From positions 1-64,000 of the forward strand of contig DEAU01000030.1 in NCBI GenBank assembly GCA_002348705.1: 64,000 nt of DNA, given 5' to 3'. Origin of the DNA: Candidatus Neomicrothrix sp. UBA2974. GTDB taxonomy: Bacteria > Actinomycetota > Acidimicrobiia > Acidimicrobiales > MedAcidi-G1. Shown one piece after another: positions 25,696-34,479 of this stretch. The notes beneath the pieces were generated by a model, which was given only the letters and a program-made list of their open reading frames with translations, had not been told where the DNA came from and searched no databases. A program made the position numbers and the translations under genes. Position 1 is the stretch's first letter; each line of letters starts with the position of its first letter.

Positions 25696-26148
25696 ATGGC
25701 CATCATCGCTGTCGGCGCTGACCACGCAGGGTATGTGCTCAAGGAACGCCTGGCCGCCGAACTGCGCGATCTTGGACACGAGGTTCTCGACCTCGGTGCC
25801 TACTCGACCGACCGGGTCGATTATCCCGACTATGGCGCAGCGGTGGGCCATGCGGTATCTGGTGGTGATGCGGATCTAGGCGTCTGTGTATGTGGCTCGG
25901 GAATCGGGATTGCAATGGCGGCCAACAAGGTGCCTGGCGTGCGGGCGGCCACGGTGCACGACGCCACTTCTGCTCGCCTAACCCGCCAGCACAACGATGC
26001 GAACGTTCTCTGCCTTGGCGAGCGTCTGACAGGCCCAGAGGTGGCCTCGGAGGCACTGCGGGCCTGGCTGGAAGCCGAGTTCGAGGGCGGCCGGCACGCT
26101 GGACGGGTTGCCAAGCTATCCGACCTGGATGGGTGGGCTGAGTCCTGA
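25696..26148 (+). CDS. rpiB: Ribose-5-phosphate isomerase B
   Basis: 150 aa RpiB/LacAB fold. GADHAGYVLKERLA at the N-terminus, the catalytic Cys in VCVCGSGIGIAMAANK, and ARLTRQHNDANVLCLG are present. It interconverts ribose-5-phosphate and ribulose-5-phosphate in the pentose phosphate pathway. Length and start agree with the family. Confidence 0.95.
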   Translation: MAIIAVGADHAGYVLKERLAAELRDLGHEVLDLGAYSTDRVDYPDYGAAVGHAVSGGDADLGVCVCGSGIGIAMAANKVPGVRAATVHDATSARLTRQHNDANVLCLGERLTGPEVASEALRAWLEAEFEGGRHAGRVAKLSDLDGWAES

Positions 26149-26159
26149 ACGCCCCTCTC

Positions 26160-26438
26160 GTGGATATCTGGACGATCCGACCAGCCTTGTCAGACGGCGA
26201 AGGCGTTACCACGGTTGAGCCGCGTCTCGACGACCCGCTGCTCGATGAGGGTGACCATGACCGATTTTCCCACTACGCCCGCAAGTCCGAAATCGTCGAG
26301 TCGGCGGTAACTGGCAAGCCGATTGTGGCTCTTTGCGGCAAAGTCTGGGTGCCCGGCCGTAACCCGGACCGCTATCCGGTCTGTCCGACTTGTCGGGAGA
26401 TTTACGAGAGGAAGAAGGCTGGGGAAACCGGCGTCTGA
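26160..26438 (+). CDS. DUF3039 protein
   Basis: 92 aa, starting at GTG 26160. The core HYARKSEIVESAVTGKPIVA, then LCGKVWVPGRNPDRYPVCPTC, is the DUF3039 domain, which is widespread and nearly restricted to Actinobacteria. One Cys in ALCGK and a CPTC pair could bind a metal such as zinc. Function is unknown. The gene follows rpiB by 11 bp and is good support for the actinobacterial assignment. Confidence 0.88.
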   Translation: MDIWTIRPALSDGEGVTTVEPRLDDPLLDEGDHDRFSHYARKSEIVESAVTGKPIVALCGKVWVPGRNPDRYPVCPTCREIYERKKAGETGV

Positions 26439-26460
26439 CCGGGGTTACCAGGGAATCAAC

Positions 26461-27681
26461 ATGGGCATGCTGCACACTCTTCGGTCCGTGGTCCGGTTGC
26501 GTCGGCCGGCCTTCAAACGAATCGACCGGCGTCTCCGCTCTGCGGCGAACCTCGATGACCTTCGGGCCATAGCTAAGCGGCGACTCCCCGGTGGGGTCTT
26601 CGACTACATCGATGGTGGAGCCGAAGACGAGTTGACGTTGGACCGCAACGTGCGTGCGTTTAGGGAGGCCGTCTTCCGACCCCGGGTACTACGTGGACTA
26701 GGTGCCCTTGATACGTCGACCACCTTGTTGGGACGGCCGTTGACCTTTCCGCTGGTGCTGGCTCCCACCGGATTTACCCGGATCGCCGACCCTGCTGGCG
26801 AGTTAGCCGTGGTCCGCGCTGCTGGACGGGCCGGCATCCCCTTCACCTTGTCGACGATGGGTACCCGCTCTATTGAGGAGTGCGCGGCGGTCGCCGGCCC
26901 CGGAGCCCGCTTGTGGTTCCAGGTATACGCGTGGCGGGATCGGGATCTGGTTCGTGGCCTGTTGGAACGGGCGGCCGACTCTGGGTTCGAGGCCATCTGC
27001 CTGACGGTGGATACTGCCGTTCTGGGCCGCAGGGAGCGTGACGTCCGACGGGGCTTCACCCTTCCGCCGGAGATTGGGCCCGGCACCTTTCTCGATGGAC
27101 TGCGGCACCCGGGCTGGACCTGGCGTCTTCTGCGTTCGGAGCCGATTCGATTTTCCAGCGCGGAGGGACTCGCTGGTCTGGACGGCACAGCGGCCGTCGA
27201 CTTGGCCAAGTACATGAATGAACAGTTCGATCACGGATTGTCCTGGAGCGACGTGGCTTGGTTGCGGACCGTGTGGGAAGGGCCGATCCTGGTGAAGGGC
27301 ATTCAGTCGGTGGAGGACGCGTTGCTGGCTGTAGAGAACGGTGTGGAGGGCATCGTCGTGTCCAACCACGGGGGCCGGCAGTTGGATACTGCTCCGGCGC
27401 CGTTCGATCTGTTGCCTGAGATTTGCGAGGCGGTCGCCGGACGCACCGAGGTGGTGTGTGACGGCGGTGTTCGGCGAGGTTCTGACATCGTCAAGGCGGT
27501 AGCCGCCGGGGCTGACGCAGCGATGGGAGGTCGACTGTTCCTCTACGCCCTTGCTGCTGCTGGGGAACAGGGAGTAGACCACGTGCTGCAGTTGCTCCGG
27601 TCGGGGACCGAGCGAACCATGGCGTTGGTGGGCGCTTCCACGGTCGACGAGTTGGGACCGGACCTGCTCGGCTGTCGTTGA
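26461..27681 (+). CDS. FMN-dependent alpha-hydroxyacid dehydrogenase (LldD-like)
   Basis: 406 aa TIM-barrel flavoprotein. FDYIDGGAEDELT, LAPTGFTRIADP, WFQVYAWRDRD, the catalytic His/Arg in VSNHGGRQLD, and FMN-phosphate site CDGGVRRGSDIVKA are clear. Such enzymes oxidise L-lactate, glycolate or mandelate. SNHGGRQLDTAPAPFDLLPE resembles lactate/mandelate dehydrogenases. MftD of the mycofactocin system belongs to the same family, but no other mft gene is in the window. Start ATG 26461 follows a good spacing from DUF3039 (22 bp). Confidence 0.9.
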   Translation: MGMLHTLRSVVRLRRPAFKRIDRRLRSAANLDDLRAIAKRRLPGGVFDYIDGGAEDELTLDRNVRAFREAVFRPRVLRGLGALDTSTTLLGRPLTFPLVLAPTGFTRIADPAGELAVVRAAGRAGIPFTLSTMGTRSIEECAAVAGPGARLWFQVYAWRDRDLVRGLLERAADSGFEAICLTVDTAVLGRRERDVRRGFTLPPEIGPGTFLDGLRHPGWTWRLLRSEPIRFSSAEGLAGLDGTAAVDLAKYMNEQFDHGLSWSDVAWLRTVWEGPILVKGIQSVEDALLAVENGVEGIVVSNHGGRQLDTAPAPFDLLPEICEAVAGRTEVVCDGGVRRGSDIVKAVAAGADAAMGGRLFLYALAAAGEQGVDHVLQLLRSGTERTMALVGASTVDELGPDLLGCR

Positions 27682-27697
27682 GCGGCAGACCTGGCTA

Positions 27698-28405
27698 TCA
27701 GGATGACGGGGCGGTCAGGGGTCGGCGGTTGACCGGTGGTAATCCGGGTCGGTCGGCGCCGCGAAAGGCCCCGACGATCTCCTTGCGCATGCTGTCAAAG
27801 TGAGCGGTCTCGTTGACACTGGCCACGGAGCAGTACGGGTCGTCTAACTCGTCGCCGCTGGGTTCTCCGGAGGCTGTGACCTCGACTCGGCTGATCGATG
27901 CGTATTCCAGACGGAAGACGGCGGATGGGTTGCCGACCACGTCGGCGAGGATGGTCCGAATGGTGCCGCCGTGGCAGGCCACTAGGACCCGTTCGCCAGG
28001 TGGTTGGCGGCAAAGCCTTTTCCAGGCTGCCACCACTCGTTCGCGAAAAGCTTCCGGGGTGTCCCAGCCGATCTCGTCGAAGCGTTTCTGGCTGATCTTC
28101 TCCCAGTAGGCGCCACCTTCGCTGGGCAGCAGCTCGGTGGGGAGGTACGTATGGGCACCACGATCGATCTCGTCGAGGTCGTCCACCACCTGCAGCTGGA
28201 GACCCTTTGATGTACACAGCCCGGCGACAGTCTGGATGGCTCGAGCTTTGGGGCTGGTTACCACGGTGTCGACGTCTTCGCAGGCCAGCCAGGAGGCGAG
28301 CCTCTCGGCCTGCCAACGTCCCACCGCGTCCAGGCCGGGATCAGCGACGGTTGGGGCGTCGATGACTATCTCAGGGCGGCCGTGGCGGACAAGTAGAACG
28401 TGCAC
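27698..28405 (-). CDS. Histidine phosphatase family protein
   Basis: 235 aa. The catalytic RHG is in LLVRHGRPEIV at the N-terminus and the second histidine in VACHGGTIRTIL. These are the hallmarks of phosphoglycerate-mutase-like phosphatases. It starts at GTG 28405; TACCGT on the minus strand lies 8 nt upstream and may be its -10. Substrate unknown. It converges with the LldD-like gene 16 bp away. Confidence 0.88.
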   Translation of the reverse strand: MHVLLVRHGRPEIVIDAPTVADPGLDAVGRWQAERLASWLACEDVDTVVTSPKARAIQTVAGLCTSKGLQLQVVDDLDEIDRGAHTYLPTELLPSEGGAYWEKISQKRFDEIGWDTPEAFRERVVAAWKRLCRQPPGERVLVACHGGTIRTILADVVGNPSAVFRLEYASISRVEVTASGEPSGDELDDPYCSVASVNETAHFDSMRKEIVGAFRGADRPGLPPVNRRPLTAPSS

Positions 28406-28520
28406 GCCGGGCGACGGTACCGGGTAGGTCGGCCTGAAGGCATCTTGGGACGTTCAAAAGGCAGATGGTGAGAACAAGAAGGAGCCGAAGGGTTGGGAGC
28501 GATTCAGGGCGCCACTCGTT

Positions 28521-29132
28521 TCATGTGGCCGATGCAGTGAGCACCCCGACCAGCACGTCGACGAGGTGGCTTTCGTAGTGCTCTGCGTCCAACGTCGGTT
28601 CGCCGTGTTCTAACTCGCCGGCTCGGGCCGCCAACGATGCTGTCATCAACTGGATCATGGCTACTAGCCGGGCCTCGCGGGTGGCCTCACTGTCCCCACT
28701 GGCCTGATTGGCCAGCAGGCCAAGGGTCCGTCCGAGGTGGGTGTGGTCTACGCCTTCCGGCGGGCGACGCCAGGTGGGGAAGCGGTCGGCAAGTTGGGCG
28801 ACGATACGGACGTAGCGACGGCCACGGTCTGTTCTGAGGACCGCGGTCATTGGCCGAACCAGAGCATCGACCAGCGACCTGACGTCGGGGTCTTTATCAA
28901 CCGCCTCTAGCAGGTCGCCTCGGTGGGCGTCGATGGGGTTGCCGTGTTCGGCCAGCACGGCGTCGAGTATCCCCTGCCGTGATCCGAAGTGGTAGGTCAG
29001 CGCCGAGGAGTTGCGCTGTCCTGCTGCCTCGACGATGTCCCCGGTGGCGGCCTGCCATATCCCGACCTCCGCGAACTGCCGCTCTGCCTCGGCAATCAGA
29101 CGAGCACGGGTTTCTGAGCCGTCGCGGGCCAT
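28521..29132 (-). CDS. TetR family transcriptional regulator
   Basis: 203 aa. The N-terminal helix-turn-helix domain reads RARLIAEAERQFAEVGIWQA then GQRNSSALTYHFGSRQGILDAV, clear TetR. ATG 29132 is the domain start; the open frame continues upstream without homology. It follows the LLM oxidoreductase gene by 43 bp on the same strand, so it is probably co-transcribed and may control that promoter through the inverted repeat at 30435-30452. The ligand is unknown; acyl-CoA ligands are common for such neighbours. Confidence 0.9.
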   Translation of the reverse strand: MARDGSETRARLIAEAERQFAEVGIWQAATGDIVEAAGQRNSSALTYHFGSRQGILDAVLAEHGNPIDAHRGDLLEAVDKDPDVRSLVDALVRPMTAVLRTDRGRRYVRIVAQLADRFPTWRRPPEGVDHTHLGRTLGLLANQASGDSEATREARLVAMIQLMTASLAARAGELEHGEPTLDAEHYESHLVDVLVGVLTASAT

Positions 29133-29175
29133 AGGGCAACTGAGTCCAGTAGGTCGGCAACGGCCTCTTGGACTC

Positions 29176-30387
29176 CTAGGCCAGCGGAAGCAGGGCGGTG
29201 GCCGGAAGGACCGAAATGTCGAGACCGTCGGGGAGCGGGTACTGGAAGTCGGGGAAGCGTCGCTTGGCCTCAGCCCGGTAGCGGTCGGTTGAGTGGGTCC
29301 GGTCTGGATCATGCTCGGGAATCACCTGATCGCCGAACAGTTCGATCATCTCGCGGGTCTGGTCGTGGGTAAGGCCCTCGGTGGGCAGGCCGAAAACCAC
29401 CTGGTCACAACCGACGTCCTTGTAGCGGTTCAGTTGCTCGCAGACCTCCTCAGGATTGCCGCAAAGCATGTAGCCACCGTCGATTGCCAGATCAAGCAAC
29501 TCCTCGGTCCAGCCCGGATCCATCGGTGGGTCCGGCCAGGTGATGGCGTCGGGCGACTTCGGCATGGTGTCGTGGTACATGTTGACCATGGTGACCAGAT
29601 AGCCGCGACCCTTGGCCATGGCCACCTTGCGCGCCTCGTCTCTGTCCTCGAGGCATATGCAGGCGTTGGTCATCATCACGTTGTCGTTCTTGAACTGGCC
29701 GATCTGTTCCACCGGATCCTGGATGGCTTCCTTGTAGGCGTCGACGCGACCTTTCAGGTTGTGGATCGGTTCGAAGTTGAAGGCAATGGCGCCGATTCCG
29801 AGCGATCCAGCCTTGGCAAAGGTGGGCGGGTTGCCACATGCCACCCAGAGAGGGGGATGTCCGGGACCGTAGGGCTTTGGGAGGATGTTGTGTGGGGTGG
29901 GGACCGTGAAGAACTCGCCTTCGAAGTCGTAGTCCTTCTGCTCCCACATTCGGGGGATTTCGCGGATGACCTCGTCCCATTGGGCCTTGGTCTCGCTCGG
30001 ATCCATCACGTTGAAGGTGCGAAGCTCGTGGCTCCCGGCCCCTCGTCCGGTGCCGAACTCGAAGCGGTTGTTCGTTACATGGTCGAGCATGGCGGCACGC
30101 TCGGCGATGCGGACCGGGTGCTCTTTTTTCGTCGGGAGGCTGGTGATGGCCGAGCCGATGTGTATGTAGTCAGTCTGGGCGGCGACCCAGCCCATCATCG
30201 GAGCGGGTGCTGACATGTGGCTGTACTCCGTTAGACCGTGGTGTTCGCCGAACCAGATGTACTTCCAGTTGTGCTTGTCGGCGAGGATCGCGTACTCGGC
30301 CTCGCGCATGAGTTCGGTGTGTTCGCTCTCGGAGTCGTGGGCTGCTGGGCCGGGTGTGTATCCGTTGCTAAAGATGCCGAACTCCAT
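29176..30387 (-). CDS. LLM class flavin-dependent oxidoreductase
   Basis: 403 aa bacterial-luciferase-like monooxygenase fold. MEFGIFSNGYTPG, WFGEHHGLTEYSHMSAPAPM, RFEFGTGRGAGSHELRTF and the C-terminal CGNPEEVCEQLNRYKDVGC are typical. Members use FMNH2 or F420; the presence of cofC in the window keeps F420 possible. ATG 30387 is chosen because AGGAG precedes it by 6 nt. Substrate unknown. The TetR gene follows and an acyl-CoA synthetase diverges. Confidence 0.88.
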   Translation of the reverse strand: MEFGIFSNGYTPGPAAHDSESEHTELMREAEYAILADKHNWKYIWFGEHHGLTEYSHMSAPAPMMGWVAAQTDYIHIGSAITSLPTKKEHPVRIAERAAMLDHVTNNRFEFGTGRGAGSHELRTFNVMDPSETKAQWDEVIREIPRMWEQKDYDFEGEFFTVPTPHNILPKPYGPGHPPLWVACGNPPTFAKAGSLGIGAIAFNFEPIHNLKGRVDAYKEAIQDPVEQIGQFKNDNVMMTNACICLEDRDEARKVAMAKGRGYLVTMVNMYHDTMPKSPDAITWPDPPMDPGWTEELLDLAIDGGYMLCGNPEEVCEQLNRYKDVGCDQVVFGLPTEGLTHDQTREMIELFGDQVIPEHDPDRTHSTDRYRAEAKRRFPDFQYPLPDGLDISVLPATALLPLA

Positions 30388-30434
30388 GAGTGCTCCTGTG
30401 GCCACGAGCGGACCTGTTCAACTGCGAATTAATG

Positions 30435-30452
30435 GTTCACATTAGTATGAAC
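30435..30452. promoter_or_regulatory. Inverted repeat, candidate TetR operator
   Basis: GTTCACATTAGTATGAAC has 7-bp arms (one mismatch) around TTAG. It lies 48 bp upstream of the LLM start and 41 bp upstream of the -10 of the divergent acyl-CoA synthetase. It stands out as AT-rich. It is the best candidate site for the TetR protein encoded downstream of the LLM gene. Confidence 0.55.
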
Positions 30453-30492
30453 GTCATCGTCGCCTAGGTCAAGTAGCAGGCCGGGCCACCGG

Positions 30493-30498
30493 TACCGT
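30493..30498 (+). promoter_or_regulatory. -10 box TACCGT before acyl-CoA synthetase
   Basis: TACCGT lies 7 nt before ATG 30506; no ribosome site is seen, so a leaderless start is likely. Confidence 0.5.
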
Positions 30499-30505
30499 CC
30501 CGACG

Positions 30506-32107
30506 ATGAGTGAATCGACGAGTGCCAGTCTCCGACACTGGAGCGCTCATCTAGCGGACGATGGACGGTCTACTGGCAGCGGGCCTAAGCCAGACTTCGT
30601 GCTTCCGGAGCCCGGGTCGGTGATTGGGGCGTGGACGGAGACATTGACTGCGGAGCCCGATCGCCCCCTTCTACTTGATCCAGGGGCTGATCCGAATCGG
30701 GGTGGGTCGGGGGCATGGACCACACGGGGTGATTTCCTCCGGCGGACGGAAGTAGCCGCCAAGCGCCTCCGCGCAGCCGGACTTCGACCAGGTGACCGCG
30801 TCGTTGTGTCTGGACCATCCTCGGTCGACTTGGCCGTGTCCCACGTGTCCTGTCTCCGGCTCGGACTCGTTGTCGTTCCAGCTAACGGTGCCTACCGAGA
30901 GGCCGAACTTGCCCATCTGATGGCCGACTGCACCCCCCGGGCCGCAATTGTCGACCAAGATGGATGGACCGACCTCCTTTCGGCCCTGAGTCCCAACCTA
31001 CTGATCACAACCACCGACCTCGCCGGGCTGCCAGAAGTCGGCGCAGCCGATGGAGAAAGAATCGTCCTGGACGTTGCACCCCCGGAAGCTCCGGCAATCA
31101 TCGGCTACACGTCGGGGACCACTGGGCGCCCAAAGGGGGCGGTTCTGACCCAGGCCAACTTGCTGGCCGGCGCTGAGGCGGTACGAGTTGCCTGGCGGTG
31201 GACCGCTGCCGATCGCCTGATCCTGTGCCTGCCGCTTTTCCACATGCACGGTCTCGGCGTGGGTCTTCATGGAACCCTCCTGGCAGGTGGGTCGGTGGTC
31301 CTTCAGGATGGGTTCGATCCCGACCTCGTGCTGAGTGCCATGGTCGACCACGACGCCACCCTCTTCTTTGGCGTGCCCACCATGTACCACCGCCTATCTG
31401 GTCACGGAGGCGTGCCTGCACTCGGCCGGCTTCGTCTTTGTGTGGCTGGCTCGGCGCCCCTCTCGGCCGAACTCCACCGTCGCCTGGCCGATACCACTGG
31501 CGTATCCGTACTAGAGCGTTACGGCATGACCGAGACGGTGATGCTGGTGTCCAACCCGTACGACGGAGAACGCCGACCTGGCTCGGTGGGTATCCCGCTA
31601 CCCGGCGTGGAGGCTCGCCTGGATCCCGACAGCGGCGAGATCCAGGTGCGCGGTCCCAACGTCTTTGCCGGGTATTGGGGCCGGCCGGAGGCGACTGCCG
31701 AGTCGTTCGTCAGTGATCAGGACGATGGACCGGCCTGGTTTCGCACCGGCGACCTTGGGGCTGTCGATGCAGACGGCTACCTGTCGATCATCGGGCGTGC
31801 CAAAGAGCTGATCATTAGCGGAGGCTTCAACGTCTATCCGCGAGAGGTCGACGACGTTCTGATCAAGCATCCAGCAGTGGCAGAGGTGGCCGTCGCCGGC
31901 GTGCGGTCCGAAGAGTGGGGCGAAGAGGTGGTGGCCTGGCTGGTGCCGGTTGCCGGTCACGAGTGCCCGAGCGTCGAAGAGCTACGCGAGTTTGCCCGAG
32001 GCCATCTAGCGGCCTACAAGTTGCCGCGCCGGGCGGTGGCCGTCGATGCCATACCTCGCAACGCCCTGGGCAAGGTCGTCCGCCACGAACTCCTTCCACC
32101 TGACTGA
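30506..32107 (+). CDS. Acyl-CoA synthetase, MatB-like
   Basis: 533 aa adenylate-forming enzyme. The P-loop-like motif is IGYTSGTTGRPKGAVLT, the A5 motif ERYGMTETVM, the A7/A8 hinge WFRTGDLGAVDADGYLSIIG, and the catalytic Lys is in NALGKVVRHEL. LPLFHMHGLGVGLHG is characteristic of malonyl-CoA synthetase (MatB) and relatives, so a short dicarboxylate or fatty acid may be the substrate. It diverges from the LLM-TetR pair and probably shares its regulation. Confidence 0.88.
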   Translation: MSESTSASLRHWSAHLADDGRSTGSGPKPDFVLPEPGSVIGAWTETLTAEPDRPLLLDPGADPNRGGSGAWTTRGDFLRRTEVAAKRLRAAGLRPGDRVVVSGPSSVDLAVSHVSCLRLGLVVVPANGAYREAELAHLMADCTPRAAIVDQDGWTDLLSALSPNLLITTTDLAGLPEVGAADGERIVLDVAPPEAPAIIGYTSGTTGRPKGAVLTQANLLAGAEAVRVAWRWTAADRLILCLPLFHMHGLGVGLHGTLLAGGSVVLQDGFDPDLVLSAMVDHDATLFFGVPTMYHRLSGHGGVPALGRLRLCVAGSAPLSAELHRRLADTTGVSVLERYGMTETVMLVSNPYDGERRPGSVGIPLPGVEARLDPDSGEIQVRGPNVFAGYWGRPEATAESFVSDQDDGPAWFRTGDLGAVDADGYLSIIGRAKELIISGGFNVYPREVDDVLIKHPAVAEVAVAGVRSEEWGEEVVAWLVPVAGHECPSVEELREFARGHLAAYKLPRRAVAVDAIPRNALGKVVRHELLPPD

Positions 32108-32160
32108 CCACAGTCAATCCCGGTTGGGGTCGAGAAGACCACCTGTGTGAGGCTCCGTTC

Positions 32161-32853
32161 ATGGACGATCAGCCGACGCGAGTCGATTTTCATTTCGACG
32201 TGATTTGCCCATGGGCCTACCAGACGTCGCTATGGATGCGCGAGGTGCGTGACAGACAGGGCCTCGAGGTCGACTGGCGGTTCTTCAGCCTCGAGGAAAT
32301 CAATCGGTTGGAAGGTAAGAAGCATCCCTGGGAGCGCGAGTGGTCGTACGGCTGGTCGATGATGCGTATCGGGGCATTGCTCAAGCGCACTGAACCGACG
32401 TTGAACGACGCCTGGTATCTGCGGGCGGGCACCGCCCTCCACGTTGAGGGACGCAAACCCCACCGCCCCGAGGTGGCCCGAGATCTGCTAGCCGAGATGG
32501 ATCTGGATCCAGGTCTCGTGGACGAGGCGCTTGCCGATGACACCACGCACGACGATGTCCGTAACGACCACCAGCGGGTGGTTGGCCTGGGTGGTTGGGG
32601 CGTGCCCACGCTGGTGTTCCCCGGGGCCGAGGAGGATGATTCCCGGAAGCTCTTCGGTCCCGTCCTGATCGAGCCGCCCACCGGCGAGGCTGCTGACAGG
32701 CTCTGGCATCTCGTTCTCGGCTGGTTGGAGTTTCCTCACCTTTTCGAGCTCCAAAGGCCAAAGACACCCGACGATCTCAACCGGGTGGCCGAGGTCTTTC
32801 GGCCGTATGTGGAGGCCCGGGAGTGGAATACGGTGGCCAATCCCACTCCCTGA
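32161..32853 (+). CDS. DsbA-like thioredoxin-fold protein
   Basis: 230 aa DsbA family (PF01323-like). The active-site region DVICPWAYQTSLWM has CPWA in place of CxxC, so it is closer to FrnE/2-hydroxychromene-2-carboxylate isomerase proteins than to disulfide oxidases. The GWGVPTLVF loop carries the conserved cis-Pro. No signal peptide, so cytoplasmic. It may act as an isomerase or a thiol-dependent reductase. It lies 53 bp downstream of the synthetase. Confidence 0.82.
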   Translation: MDDQPTRVDFHFDVICPWAYQTSLWMREVRDRQGLEVDWRFFSLEEINRLEGKKHPWEREWSYGWSMMRIGALLKRTEPTLNDAWYLRAGTALHVEGRKPHRPEVARDLLAEMDLDPGLVDEALADDTTHDDVRNDHQRVVGLGGWGVPTLVFPGAEEDDSRKLFGPVLIEPPTGEAADRLWHLVLGWLEFPHLFELQRPKTPDDLNRVAEVFRPYVEAREWNTVANPTP

Positions 32854-32858
32854 ACGAA

Positions 32859-32884
32859 ATCGCTGGACCAAAACCTGCAGCGAT
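32859..32884 (+). terminator. Hairpin after DsbA-like gene
   Basis: ATCGCTG (32859-32865) and CAGCGAT (32878-32884) form a perfect 7-bp stem with a 12-nt loop, 6 nt after the stop codon. Confidence 0.4.
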
Positions 32885-32914
32885 CCACCAATCCGAAGAA
32901 CGGAGTAACCACTC

Positions 32915-33733
32915 ATGGAGATCCAACTGGACCGTGGACGGATTCTGGGCGCCCTCGAGGAAATTTGGACCGAGTGGTCCGACTGGGCCGAGAGTCTGAC
33001 CGACCCTGACTGGGTGATGCCGAGTCGGTGTCCGGGTTGGACCGTCCAGGACAACCTCGCCCACATCATTGGGACCGAGCGGATGCTTCAGGGTGAGCCG
33101 GCGCCCGACGTCGAGCACCCGACCGAGCACCTAAAAAATCCGATTGCGGCAGAGAACGAAAAGCGAATCCAGGCGTTGCGGTCGCTGTCAGGGTCTGAAG
33201 TACTCGACCTTTTTCGAACCGTGTCGGCCGAGCGGCTCGGCCAACTACACGCCATGTCCGAAGAGGAAATTTTAAAGGTTGGGTGGTCGCCGGTTGGCGA
33301 GGTTCCCTATCTTCGATTCATGCACGTCCGGGTCTACGACTCGTGGCTGCACCTGGAGGACTGCCGGGCCCCGCTGGGCCATGAGCCCTCGATCGGGGGT
33401 GTGCCAGCTCGGATGGCGGTTGACGAAGTGACCACAGCGGCCGGCTTCGTTATCGGGAAGAAGGCCGGGGCGCCCGAAGGCAGCCGGGTCGAAGTCACCC
33501 TCACTGGTCCGGTCTCGGAGGTCGTCCGGGTGGTCGTCGAAGACAGGGCACGTGTGGTCGACGAGTTCGACGGCGAACCGACGGTCACTCTGGCTATGTC
33601 ATCCCACGACTGGTTGGCCCTCACGGGTGGGCGGATCGATCCAAAGCCGCTGGTCGACGACGGTCGGGTCGCCCTCGGCGGGTATCTGGAGTTGGCGGAG
33701 CACATGGCCAACAACCTCGCCTTTACGATCTGA
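32915..33733 (+). CDS. Mycothiol-dependent maleylpyruvate isomerase family protein
   Basis: 272 aa. The N-terminal DinB-like helical domain reads PSRCPGWTVQDNLAHIIGTE, with metal-binding His in NLAHIIG and in RVYDSWLHLEDCR, typical of mycothiol-dependent (MDMPI-type) enzymes. An SCP2-like C-terminal domain follows (VTLAMSSHDWLALTGGRIDP). The true substrate is unknown; the family makes thiol adducts with mycothiol. A ribosome site CGGAG precedes the ATG. Confidence 0.85.
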   Translation: MEIQLDRGRILGALEEIWTEWSDWAESLTDPDWVMPSRCPGWTVQDNLAHIIGTERMLQGEPAPDVEHPTEHLKNPIAAENEKRIQALRSLSGSEVLDLFRTVSAERLGQLHAMSEEEILKVGWSPVGEVPYLRFMHVRVYDSWLHLEDCRAPLGHEPSIGGVPARMAVDEVTTAAGFVIGKKAGAPEGSRVEVTLTGPVSEVVRVVVEDRARVVDEFDGEPTVTLAMSSHDWLALTGGRIDPKPLVDDGRVALGGYLELAEHMANNLAFTI

Positions 33734-33750
33734 CCCCCAGCGCACTGTCG

Positions 33751-33756
33751 TAGAGT
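33751..33756 (+). promoter_or_regulatory. -10 box TAGAGT before msrA
   Basis: TAGAGT is 6 nt upstream of the msrA ATG with no ribosome site between, fitting a leaderless transcript. Confidence 0.5.
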
Positions 33757-33762
33757 CGAACC

Positions 33763-34404
33763 ATGTTCGGACGAAAACTGCTAACCATCCCCGACCCGTC
33801 GGAAGCCCTTCCCGGACGGGCTGAGTCGATGCCGGTACCTGACGCCCACTACGTGATTGGGCGACCTCTCATCCCGCCGTTTCCGGATGGTGTGGAAACC
33901 CTGGTTGTCGGCATGGGCTGTTTCTGGGGTGCAGAACGGAAGTTCTGGGAGGTGCCGGGCATCTGGACCACATCAGTCGGCTACGTCGGTGGCCACACAC
34001 CCAATCCCACCTATGAGGAGGTCTGCACAGGCCTCACTGGCCACAACGAGGTGGTCTTGGTCGCCTGGGAGAGCAACGAGACTTCTTTGGCTGAAATTCT
34101 CCGGGTCTTTTGGGAGAACCATGACCCGACGCAGGGCATGCGGCAGGGAAACGACTTGGGGACGCAGTACCGCTCCGGGATCTACGTCATAGCCAGCCAA
34201 CGGGCGGCTGCGGAGGCCACTCGTGACGCCTATGCCGCAAGGCTCGCAGAGGCCGGATGGGGGGAGGTGACCACCGAAGTGGTCGACCGGCCAGAGTTCT
34301 TCTATGCCGAGGAGCACCACCAGCAGTACCTGGCCAAGAACCCGATGGGCTATTGCGGTATCGGGGGAACAGGCGTGTCCTGTCCGATCGGAGTCCTGAG
34401 CTGA
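33763..34404 (+). CDS. msrA: Peptide methionine sulfoxide reductase A
   Basis: 213 aa. The catalytic Cys is in GMGCFWGAERKFW; GYVGGHTPNPTYEEVCTGLTGHNE and QYRSGIYV are standard MsrA motifs. It repairs methionine-S-sulfoxide in proteins. The approximately 45-residue N-terminal extension is common in actinobacterial MsrA. It ends convergently with an acyl-CoA dehydrogenase gene across a hairpin. Confidence 0.96.
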   Translation: MFGRKLLTIPDPSEALPGRAESMPVPDAHYVIGRPLIPPFPDGVETLVVGMGCFWGAERKFWEVPGIWTTSVGYVGGHTPNPTYEEVCTGLTGHNEVVLVAWESNETSLAEILRVFWENHDPTQGMRQGNDLGTQYRSGIYVIASQRAAAEATRDAYAARLAEAGWGEVTTEVVDRPEFFYAEEHHQQYLAKNPMGYCGIGGTGVSCPIGVLS

Positions 34405-34417
34405 CCGGACTCCGATC
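34386..34417. terminator. Bidirectional hairpin at msrA stop
   Basis: GATCGGAGTCC (34386-34396) and GGACTCCGATC (34407-34417) form a perfect 11-bp stem with a 10-nt loop that contains the msrA stop. It separates two convergent genes. Confidence 0.6.
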
Positions 34418-34479
34418 CCAGCTGGTTAGCCGTCCAAGATGGCGACCGTCCCGGCGGTTTTGTCTTCATCCACTCAGGT

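Noticed and set aside
26461..27681. LldD-like gene as MftD of a mycofactocin cluster
   Set aside because: No MftA, MftB, MftC or MftE gene lies nearby, and lactate/glycolate oxidase motifs explain the protein.
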